Below are positions 21,571 to 31,711 of a stretch of 55,893 bases of DNA, piece by piece. This DNA comes from Nemertoderma westbladi. Lineage: Eukaryota; Xenacoelomorpha; Nemertodermatida; Nemertodermatidae. The notes beneath the pieces are model-generated. The model had not been told where the DNA came from. It made no database searches and worked only from the letters and a program-made list of their open reading frames with translations. Numbering within the stretch: the stretch's first letter is position 1; every line of letters begins with the position of its first letter. The position numbers were made by a program, and so were the translations under genes. Where the stretch lies: assembly GCA_032718475.1 (NCBI GenBank), contig JAUCBJ010006972.1, positions 1 to 55,893 on the forward strand. Reading direction: 5' to 3'.

Positions 21571-24500
21571 AATTGGCAGCGGACGGCCCCATATACGTGT
21601 TAATTGGCAGCGGACGGCCCCATATACGTGTTAATTGGCAGCGGACGGCCCCATATACGTGTTAATTGGCAGCGGACGGCCCCATATACGTGTTAATTGG
21701 CAGTGGGCGGCCCCATATACGTGTTAATTGGCAGCGGACGGCCCCATATACGTGTTAATTGGCAGCGGACGGCCCCATATACGTGTTAATTGACAGCGGA
21801 CGGCCCCATATACGTGTTAATTGGCAGCGGACGGCCCCATATACGTGTTAATTGGCAGCGGACGGCCCCCATATACGTGTTAATTGGCAGCGGACGGCCC
21901 CATATACGTGTTAATTGGCAGCGGACGGCCCCATATACGTGTTAATTGGCAGCGGACGGCCCCATATACGTGTTAATTGGCAGCGGACGGCCCCATATAC
22001 GTGTTAATTGACAGCGGACGGCCCAATATACGTGTTAATTGGCAGCGGACGGCCCCATATACGTGTTAATTGGCAGCGGACGGCCCCATATACGTGTTAA
22101 TTGGCAGCGGACGGCCCCATATACGTGTTAATTGGCAGCGGACGGCCCCATATACGTGTTAATTGGCAGCGGACGGCCCCATATACGTGTTAATTGGCAG
22201 CGGACGGCCCCATATACGTGTTAATTGGCAGCGGACGGCCCCATATACGTGTTAATTGGCAGCGGACGGCCCCATATACGTGTTAATTGGCAGCGGACGG
22301 CCCCATATACGTGTTAATTGGCAGCGGACGGCCCCATATACGTGTTAATTGGCAGCGGACGGCCCCATATACGTGTTAATTGGCAGCGGACGGCCCCATA
22401 TACGTGTTAATTGGCAGCGGACGGCCCCATATACGTGTTAATTGGCAGCGGACGGCCCCATATACGTGTTAATTGGCAGCGGACGGCCCCATATACGTGT
22501 TAATTGGCAGCGGACGGCCCCATATACGTGTTAATTGGCAGCGGATGACCCCATATACGTGTTAATTGGCAGCAGACGGCCCCATATACGTGTTAATTGG
22601 CAGCGGACGGCCCCATATACGTGTTAATTGGCAGCGGACGGCCCCATATACGTGTTAATTGGCAGCGGACGGCCCCATATACGTGTTAATTGGCAGCGGA
22701 CGGCCCCATATACGTGTTAATTGGCAGCGGACGGCCCCATATACGTGTTAATTGGCAGCGGACGACCCCATATACGTGTTAATTGGCAGCGGACGGCCCC
22801 ATATACGTGTTAATTGGCAGCGGACGGCCCCATATACGTGTTAATTGGCAGCGGACGGCCCCATATACGTGTTAATTGGCAGCGGACGGCCCCATATACG
22901 TGTTAATTGGCAGCGGACGGCCCCATATACGTGTTAATTGGCAGCGGACGGCCCCATATACGTGTTAATTGGCAGCGGACGGCCCCATATACGTGTTAAT
23001 TGGCAGCGGACGGCCCCATATACGTGTTAATTGGCAGCGGACGGCCCCATATACGTGTTAATTGGCAGCGGACGGCCCCATATACGTGTTAATTGGCAGC
23101 GGACGGCCCCATATACGTGTTAATTGGCAGCGGACGGCCCCATATACGTGTTAATTGGCAGCGGACGGCCCCATATACGTGTTAATTGGCAGCGGACGGC
23201 CCCATATACGTGTTAATTGGCAGCGGACGGCCCCATATACGTGTTAATTGGCAGCGGACGGCCCCATATACGTGTTAATTGGCATCGGACGGCCCCATAT
23301 ACGTGTTAATTGGCAGCGGACGGCCCCATATACGTGTTAATTGGCAGCGGACGGCCCCATATACGTGTTAATTGGCAGCGGACGGCCCCATATACGTGTT
23401 AATTGGCAGCGGACGACCCCATATACGTGTTAATTGGCAGCGGACGGCCCCATATACGTGTTAATTGGCAGTGGACGGCCCCATATACGTGTTAATTGGC
23501 AGCGGACGGCCCCATATACGTGTTAATTGGCAGCGGACAGCCCCATATACGTGTTAATTGGCAGCGGACGGCCCCATATACGTGTTAATTGGCAGCGGAC
23601 GACCCCATATACGTGTTAATTGGCAGCGGACGGCCCCATATACGTGTTAATTGGCAGTGGACGGCCCCATATACGTGTTAATTGGCAGCGGACGGCCCCA
23701 TATACGTGTTAATTGGCAGCGGACGGCCCCATATACGTGTTAATTGGCAGCGGACGGCCCCATATACGTGTTAATTGGCAGCGGACGGCCCCATATACGT
23801 GTTAATTGGCAGCGGACGGCCCCATATACGTGTTAATTGGCAGCGGACGGCCCCATATACGTGTTAATTGGCAGCGGACGGCCCCATATACGTGTTAATT
23901 GGCAGCGGACGGCCCCATATACGTGTTAATTGGCAGCGGACGGCCCCATATACGTGTTAATTGGCAGCGGACGGCCCCATATACGTGTTAATTGGCAGCG
24001 GACGGCCCCATATACGTGTTAATTGGCAGCGGACGGCCCCATATACGTGTTAATTGGCAGCGGACGGCCCCATATACGTGTTAATTGGCATCGGACGGCC
24101 CCATATACGTGTTAATTGGCAGCGGACGGCCCCATATACGTGTTAATTGGCAGCGGACGGCCCCATATACGTGTTAATTGGCAGCGGACGGCCCCATATA
24201 CGTGTTAATTGGCAGCGGACGGCCCCATATACGTGTTAATTGGCATCGGACGGCCCCATATACGTGTTAATTGGCAGCGGACGGCCCCATATACGTGTTA
24301 ATTGGCAGCGGACGGCCCCATATACGTGTTAATTGGCAGCGGACGGCCCCATATACGTGTTAATTGGCAGCGGACGGCCCCATATACGTGTTAATTGGCA
24401 GCGGACGGCCCCATATACGTGTTAATTGGCAGCGGACGGCCCCATATACGTGTTAATTGGCAGCGGACGGCCCCATATACGTGCTAATTGGCAGCGGACG

Positions 24501-24834
24501 GCCCCATATACGTGCTAATTGGCAGCGGACGGCCCCATATACGTGTTAATTGGCAGCGGACGGCCCCATATACGTGTTAATTGGCAGCGGACGGCCCCAT
24601 ATACGTGTTAATTGGCAGCGGACGGCCCCATATACGTGTTAATTGGCAGCGGACGGCCCCATATACGTGTTAATTGGCAGCGGACGGCCCCATATACGTG
24701 TTAATTGGCAGTGGACGGCCCCATATACGTGTTAATTGGCAGCGGACGGCCCCATATACGTGTTAATTGGCAGCGGACGGCCCCATATACGTGTTAATTG
24801 GCAACGGACGGCCCCATATACGTGTTAATTGGCA
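21571..24834. repeat. 31-bp satellite array, about 105 units
   Basis: The unit starts AATTGGCAGCGGACGG and ends CCCCATATACGTGTT. The array is 3,264 bp long, and one unit carries an extra C (near 21,867). Most units are identical. Sporadic variants include AGTGGGCGG (21,703), TGACAGCGG (21,790 and 22,010), GACGACCCC (22,763; 23,413; 23,603), GCATCGG (23,283; 24,088; 24,244), AGTGGACGG (23,471; 23,657; 24,711) and GTGCTAATT (24,482; 24,513). Stops recur in every frame (TTAATT), so it is not coding. High homogeneity points to recent amplification or ongoing gene conversion. Function is unknown. Confidence 0.97.
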
Positions 24835-25092
24835 AGAGGAACTCTCTTGGAGTCATTTTATCACATTTCATTGTAAAGTAAATTTCTAGAGCTGTAAAGT
24901 CAGCATTATTTCGTTATTAAATGTACAACTGTAATGTTATGTTGTCCTCTTGAGTCATAATCTAAGCTACAGATACTAAATAACAACTCGCTGTTGATAC
25001 TGAAGGTGTTTAAAGTAACGTTGCCATTTTTGGAATAAAATGATTATTTTTAATATAATGATTTTCTTATTTTCCTTTATTTATCGAATTAA
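24835..25092. other. Spacer between satellite and inverted-repeat element
   Basis: This is 250 bp of AT-rich unique sequence with no ORF. It begins AGAGGAACTCTCTTGGAG directly at the last partial satellite unit. Confidence 0.4.
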
Positions 25093-25564
25093 GGGGGGGG
25101 GGGGGGGGGTAGGGGTAGAACATTTTGGTTATTTTTATGATCTATTATAATGCACGATTAAATGGTGTTTTCAAATCTAAAAACCGCTATTTAATATCTC
25201 TTTTAGTTTTCAAGTTATAACAATTTCCATTTAGGGAGACCTATTGAAATTTACTATTACTATATGTAATGAAAGGTCGATTATCTCCAAATATTTTTTT
25301 TAATGAAATTGTCAACTTCAAAACCCTACTACTTCTACAATTTGTGAGTAATTTAGTCTGAAAATTTTTGTGGGTGTCTAGTTAGCCACCCTGCACAAAA
25401 GCATCAGACAAGTTTTTGAAATTGTTTGTTAATAAAATTTAATAATATTTATAACAAACCTAAAAAATTTGCATAAATTTGCCGCGCCACCTAGCGGTGC
25501 AGAATAATTTTCACAAAATTTCACCTGATAGTTATGGTGTACCCCCCCCCCCCCCCCCCCCCCC
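25093..25564. mobile_element. Poly-G/poly-C-ended inverted-repeat element, copy 2 (472 bp)
   Basis: The left flank is TTAA (25,089-25,092) followed by about 18 G. The right end is GGTGTAC followed by about 22 C, then TTAA (25,565-25,568). The interior aligns with copy 1 (7,250-7,972) from GATTAAATGGTGTTT through CGCCACCTAGCGGTG to TTTTCACAAAATTTC. Relative to copy 1, about 230 bp are missing just inside the right end, an internal deletion typical of non-autonomous DNA elements. The intact TTAA on both sides supports a TTAA target site. The 71-codon minus ORF across it is an artefact of the C tract. Confidence 0.7.
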
Positions 25565-26517
25565 TTAAAATAATAATATCCGATAAAAAAAGTTTCTGAA
25601 AGAATTCCATGCCATGAATTCAAAACAGCTGAATCGTATGCCAAGGCTCGCCGACTACGTGTCTCGCCCCACAGTCACACTGTAAATAACACTGAAAATT
25701 CCAAAATATTTTCCTTTGACTTACATGTATTTAAAGTGATATAAAAAAAATTCCTCAAGGCGAGGCACTGGAGGCACGTTATAATATTATTCTAAGATCA
25801 ATTATTCGTCGAATAATACCAAATTTAGCCTTTATTGTATTTTATTCCGGGTTTGGCTAGTTTTGAGCCTAATTTGACTACAACACTAATCGATATTAAT
25901 ATATTCTGCCCTCCTGTATTGAGTATTGAGTAAACCGGAAAATTGGTACAAAACTCTATAGAGATTTTGAACATTTTAGAAATTTTTATATAACTTTTGG
26001 ATTGTAAATTTTTTATATAAATTTGGATAGAGCTGATTTGTTTAGATGGTCTTAAACATAGCAACGGAGGAAATTGCCATAGCAACAGCTCTTATAGTAG
26101 ATCTCATATGACGAGTTAAAATTTATGACAGATTACTATTTTGGATGTGAAGAATTTAATGGCATATTATTTTTTTTTGAAAATACCATAGCAACCAAGT
26201 GAAAACGACCTTCAAAGTTAGCAGTATTTATAATGTCCGTAGCAACGGGCATTAAACGGGGGCAATGCATAGGCAGTGGTCGTAGCGTTATCGGATCAGA
26301 GTCTACCACCAATATATCAAGTATTGCAGTTGCCATGGCAAGGGGTAACTTTGACTAGAAACGGGCTATACATTAGCCGTAGCGTCATTAAATCAATGAT
26401 CGATTATAAGGAAAAATATGCAATATTATGTTTCAGTTTCTAGATGCCATGGCACCACCGTCAAAATTGTTGACAGTGTTTTTCATGTCATTTAGTCGTT
26501 TAGCTGTTTTCACTACG
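25565..26517. other. Intergenic DNA, no gene recognised
   Basis: It is AT-rich, with recurrent CATAGCAAC/CCGTAGCAAC phrases (26,058; 26,077; 26,186; 26,238; 26,378), suggesting old degenerate repeats. The phrases CGATAAT/GAATAATTGATC occur near 25,800. There is no supported ORF. Confidence 0.35.
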
Positions 26518-27304
26518 CACCGTGTCCCAGAATATAGTGTCGTAATTCAGTGACAACCCCCCCCCCCCCCCCAAATGTTTCTACAAATCTTAATTAGATT
26601 GCATGAAATTTGAAACAGAGATAGTTTCACCTCCCAACCACTGACTGGGTGAGCCAGAATTTTTATTTTTGCTTTCAATCTTTAGCTAGAAGCGTTTAAA
26701 AAAGTGTCTCCGTCGATATTGCACCAGTTACACCGCAGTTATGGCGCTGGCCCTACAATGATTCCAAATATGTAAGACAATTTGAATTTTGTTGGTAGTA
26801 AATAGTTTAGGAGATTTGAGCGTTCAAATGTTGCATGGTTTTGCCCTGCGCGAGGTTATTTTATTCTATTTAATAAATAAACCATATTCTGGAACACTTT
26901 TTAAAATGTACGAATAGCTATGTAATGTGTGATTAAAGATGTAACGAATTGTTATCCAGCTACGTATTTGGATAAACAAAATATTCCAGATTATGATGCA
27001 TTTTATTAAATAGAATACAATAGCCTCGCGCAGGTGCAAAACAATGCAACATTTGAACGCTCATATCTCAGCTATTTTTCAACGAAATTCAAATTGTGTT
27101 ACATATTTGGAATCTACTCTATTTGTAGCTATAAAGATTGAAAGCAAAAATAAAAATTCTGGCTCACCCAGTCAGTGGTCGGGAGGTGAAACTATCTCTG
27201 TTTCAAATTTCATGCAATCTCATTAAGAATTGTAGAAAAATTAGGGGGGGGGGGGGGGGGGGGGGGTGTCACTGAATTACGACACTATATTCTGGGACAT
27301 GGTG
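26518..27304. mobile_element. 787-bp palindromic (foldback) element with poly-C arms
   Basis: The left half starts CACCGTGTCCCAGAATATAG and continues TGTCGTAATTCAGTGACA, C16, then GAAACAGAGATAGTTTCACC. The right half is the reverse complement in the same order, with a run of about 24 G at 27,243-27,266 and end GGTG at 27,304. The similarity continues inward to GAGCGTTCAAATGTTGCAT and CTGCGCGAGG TTATT (26,817-26,892 against 27,000-27,066). Only about 90 bp near the centre is unpaired. TA lies two bases outside the left end and directly outside the right. There is no ORF of substance. The halves at 41,618-41,720 and 42,760-43,005 form a second copy. Confidence 0.75.
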
Positions 27305-28116
27305 TATATAAGAGCGCATTTAGGAAGATAAGTGAGGTTGACATGTTACGTATATTTAAGATATATTACATTTGTCACCACTTATGCTCTATAACATTAT
27401 TGAATAAATGAAATTAAATTGTGTCAAGAATCGCAATTACGACAGTAATCAGTGCATTAAGCCTACAGGAACAAGAACAGTCCGACCGTCAACCGCTAGG
27501 AGGCTACATCTCATAACATTAAATGCCCTTCCATTTCTTTGCTTTTAATCTGTTCTAGATGAAACTTGACGAGACAATCAGCTGTATATTTCAAGGGAGG
27601 ATAATCCGTCTGCAGTTCTCAAGTCTACCGCAAGAGGGCGAAATGTCTAATAGTGAAATCTAATCCCTTCAAGTTGGAATTTGAGAGATAAGTACTAAAT
27701 GTGAGATATGTACAGCCGCCGTCTCTCTGGGGACGGTAATCGATCTGCCGCTAGAGGAGATATCTGAAAATGATAAGCTTCCCCATTTCGTTGATCTTAA
27801 TCCGTTTAAGCTAAATTTTGGCCTGGTTTGATAATGTTCTAGTCCACGGGCTGCGACATTGTGTGAGGAGGTTGATCAGGCAGCAGTTCTCCTTCTGCCG
27901 CTAGAGGAAGCATGTGCCATATTTCATCCTATCTTACGTTTGAAAGAACCTTATAAATTCGATTGCTTTCTTTTATAGTGAAAACAGCTAAGTGACATGA
28001 AAAGCACTTTGCAACAATTCCGTCGAGTTGCCATGGTATATAGAAACTAAAACATATTTTTCCATATACTCAATATAACAGTAGTGGGGGTTTAAATTTT
28101 GGATAAAGATGTGTTT
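27305..28116. repeat. Degenerate tandem units, about 125 bp each
   Basis: From about 27,600 to 27,960 three diverged units share CTGCAGTTCT/CTGCCGCTAGAGG, a pyrimidine-rich CTTAATCCGTTTAAGC-like box and TAAATTTTGG. Examples are CAAGAGGGCGAAATGTCTAA (27,629), CTGCCGCTAGAGGAGATATC (27,747) and CTGCCGCTAGAGGAAGCATG (27,896). The 6,170 segment carries the same box. The rest of this interval is unremarkable AT-rich DNA. Confidence 0.4.
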
Positions 28117-31100
28117 GGATTACAAGGAATCCGGGGTTGGATTACAAGGAATCCAGGGTTGGATTACAAGGAATCCAGGGTTGGATTACAAGGAATCCAG
28201 GTTTGGATTACAAGGAATCCGGGGTTGGATTACAAGGAATCCAGGGTTGGATTACAAGGAATCCGGGTTGGATTACAAGGAATCCGGGGTTGGATTACAA
28301 GGAATCCGGGGTTGGATTACAAGGAATCTAGGGTTGGATTACAAGGAATCCAGGTTTGGATTACAAGGAATCCGGGGTTGGATTACAAGGAATCCAGGTT
28401 TGGATTACAAGGAATCCAAGGTTGGATTACAAGGAATCCAGGGTTGGATTACCAGGAATCCAGGGTTGGATTACAAGGAATCCAGGGTTGGATTACAAGG
28501 AATCCAGGGTTGGATTACAAGGAATCCAGGGTTGGATTACAAGGAATCCAGGGTTGGATTACAAGGAATCGCGGGTTGGATTACAAGGAATCCGGGGTTG
28601 GATTACAAGGAATCCAGGGTTGGATTACAAGGAATCCAGGGTTGGATTACAAGGAATCCAGGGTTGGATTACAAGGAATCCGGGGTTGGATTACAAGGAA
28701 TCCGGGGTTGGATTACAAGGAATCCAGGGTTGGATTACAAGGAATCCAGGTTTGGATTACAAGGAATCCAGGGTTGGATTACAAGGAATCCAGGGTTGGA
28801 TTACAAGGAATCCAAGGGTTGGATTACAAGGAATCCAGGGTTGGATTACAAGGAATCCAGGGTTGGATTACAAGGAATCCAGGGTTGGATTACAAGGAAT
28901 CCGGGGTTGGATTACAAGGAATCCAGGGTTGGATTACAAGGACTCCAGGGTTGGATTACAAGGAATCCAGGGTTGGATTACAAGGAATCCAGGGTTGGAT
29001 TACAAGGAATCCAGGGTTTGATTATCAGGAATCCGGGGTTGGATTACAAGGAATCCAGGGTTGGATTACAAGGAATCCGGGTTGGATTACAAGGAATCCA
29101 GGGTTGGATTACAAGGAATCCAGGGTTGGATTACAAGGAATCCAGGGTTGGATTACAAGGAATCCAGGGTTGGATTACAAGGAATCCAGGGTTGGATTAC
29201 AAGGAATCCAGGGTTGGATTACAAGGAATCCAGGGTTGGATTACAAGGAATCCAGGGTTGGATTACAAGGAATCCGGGGTTGGATTACAAGGAATCCAGG
29301 GTTGGATTACAAGGAATCCAGGGTTGGATTACAAGGAATCCAGGGTTGGATTACAAGGAATCCAGGGTTGGATTACAAGGAATCCAGGGTTGGATTACAA
29401 GGAATCCGGGGTTGGATTACAAGGAATCCAGGGTTGGATTACAAGGAATCCAGGGTTGGATTACAAGGAATCCAGGGTTGGATTACAAGGAATCCAGGGT
29501 TGGATTACAAGGAATCCAGGGTTGGATTACAAGGAATCCGGGGTTGGATTACAAGGAATCCAGGGTTGGATTACAAGGAATCCAGGGTTGGATTACAAGG
29601 AATCCAGGGTTGGATTACAAGGAATCGCGGGTTGGATTACAAGGAATCCAGGGTTGGATTACAAGGAATCCAGGGTTGGATTACAAGGAATCCAGGGTTG
29701 GATTACCAGGAATCCAGGGTTGGATCACAAGGAATCCAGGGTTGGATTACAAGGAATCCAGGGTTGAATTATAAGGAATCCAGGGTTGGATAACAAGGAA
29801 TCGCGGGTTGGATTACAAGGAATCGCGGGTTGGATTACAAGGAATCCAGGGTTGGATTACAAGGAATCCAAGGTTGGATTACAAGGAATCTAGGGTTGGA
29901 TTACAAGGAATCCAGGGTTGGATTACAAGGAATCCGGGGTTGGATTACAAGGAATCCAGGGTTGGATTACAAGGAATCCGGGGTTGGATTACAAGGAATC
30001 CAGGGTTGGATTACAAGGAATCCCGGGTTGGATTACAAGGAATCCAGGGTTGAATTATAAGGAATCCAGGGTTGGATAACAAGGAATCGCGGGTTGGATT
30101 ACAAGGAATCCGGGGTTGGATTACAAGGAATCCAGGGTTGGATTACAAGGAATCCAAGGTTGGATTACAAGGAATCCAGGGTTGGATTACAAGGAATCCG
30201 GGGTTGGATTACAAGGAATCCGGGGTTGGATTACAAGGAATCCAGGGTTGGATTACAAGGAATCCAGGGTTGGATTACAAGGAATCCAGGGTTGGATTAC
30301 AAGGAATCCAGGGTTGGATTACAAGGAATCCAAGGGTTGGATTACAAGGAATCCAGGGTTGGATTACAAGGAATCCAAGGTTGGATTACAAGGAATCCAG
30401 GGTTGGATTACAAGGAATCCGGGGTTGGATTACAAGGAATCCAGGGTTGGATTACAAGGACTCCAGGGTTGGATTACAAGGAATCCCGGGTTGGATTACA
30501 AGGAATCCAGGGTTGGATTACAAGGAATCCAGGGTTTGATTATCAGGAATCCGGGGTTGGATTACAAGGAATCCAGGGTTGGATTACAAGGAATCCCGGT
30601 TTGGATTACAAGGAATCCAGGGTTGGATTACAAGGAATCCAGGGTTGGACTACAAGGAATCCAGGGTTGGATTACAAGGAATCCAGGGTTGGATTACAAG
30701 GAATCCAAGGTTGGATTACAAGGAATCTAGGGTTGGATTACAAGGAATCCAGGGTTGGATTACAAGGAATCCGGGGTTGGATTACAAGGAATCCGGGGTT
30801 TGATTATCAGGAATCCGGGGTTGGATTACAAGGAATCCAGGGTTGGATTACAAGGAATCCCGGTTTGGATTACAAGGAATCCAGGGTTGGATTACAAGGA
30901 ATCCAGGGTTGGACTACAAGGAATCCAGGGTTGGATTACAAGGAATCCAGGGTTGGATTACAAGGAATCCAAGGTTGGATTACAAGGAATCTAGGGTTGG
31001 ATTACAAGGAATCCAGGGTTGGATTACAAGGAATCCGGGGTTGGATTACAAGGAATCCGGGTTGGATTACAAGGAATCCAGGGTTGGATTACAAGGAATC

Positions 31101-31711
31101 CAGGTTTGGATTACAAGGAATCCAGGGTTGGATTACAAGGAATCCAGGGTTGGATTACAAGGAATCCAGGGTTGGATTACAAGGAATCCAGGGTTGGATT
31201 ACAAGGAATCCAGGGTTGGATTACAAGGAATCCAGGGTTGGATTACAAGGAATCCAGGGTTGGATAACAAGGAATCGCGGGTTGGATTACAAGGAATCGC
31301 GGGTTGGATTACAAGGAATCCAGGGTTGGATTACAAGGAATCCAGGGTTGGATTACAAGGAATCGCGGGTTGGATTACAAGGAATCCAGGGTTGCATTAC
31401 AAGGAATTGAGGGTTGGATTACAAGGAATCCAGGGTTGGATTACCAGGAATCCAGGGTTGGATCACAAGGAATCCAGGGTTGGATTACAAGGAATCCAGG
31501 GTTGGATTACAAGGAATCCGGGGTTGGATAACAAGGAATCCAGGGTTGTATTACAATGAATCAAGGGTTGGATTACAAGGAATCCAGGCTTGGATTACAA
31601 GGAATCGCGGGTTGGATTACAAGGAATCCAGGGTTGGATTACAAGGAATCCAGGGTTGGATCACAAATAATCCTGGGTGGATCACGGAATATAATGTATC
31701 CAGGGATTGAT
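28117..31711 (+). repeat. 22-bp minisatellite, about 163 units, open in three frames
   Basis: The unit is GGATTACAAGG followed by AATCCAGGGTT. Common variants are AATCCGGGGTT, AATCGCGGGTT and AATCCAAGGTT, with a few 21- or 23-bp units that shift phase. Because 22 is not a multiple of 3, every frame reads the same 22-residue cycle (GWITRNPGLDYKESRVGLQGIQ in split form: GWITRNPGLDY, KESRVGLQGIQ). The longest ATG-started frame is 28,109-29,767 (552 codons). The consensus has no stop on the plus strand; stops come only from variants such as TAG in AATCTAGGG. Units are near-dyads (GGATT...AATCC). Higher-order copies are visible: 12 units (264 bp) repeat exactly from 30,535 to 30,799, and a block repeats at an offset of 1,518 bp (69 units). 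I treat it as non-coding. Confidence 0.95.

Noticed and set aside
21571-24834. CRISPR-like or spacer-containing array
   Set aside because: The units are directly contiguous 31-bp repeats with no variable spacers, and the host is clearly a eukaryote.
28109-29767. 552-codon ATG-started ORF as a genuine repeat protein gene
   Set aside because: Openness follows from the stop-free 22-bp unit in all three frames; there is no non-repeat coding context, and no promoter or splice site is visible. Kept as a finding, not a gene.
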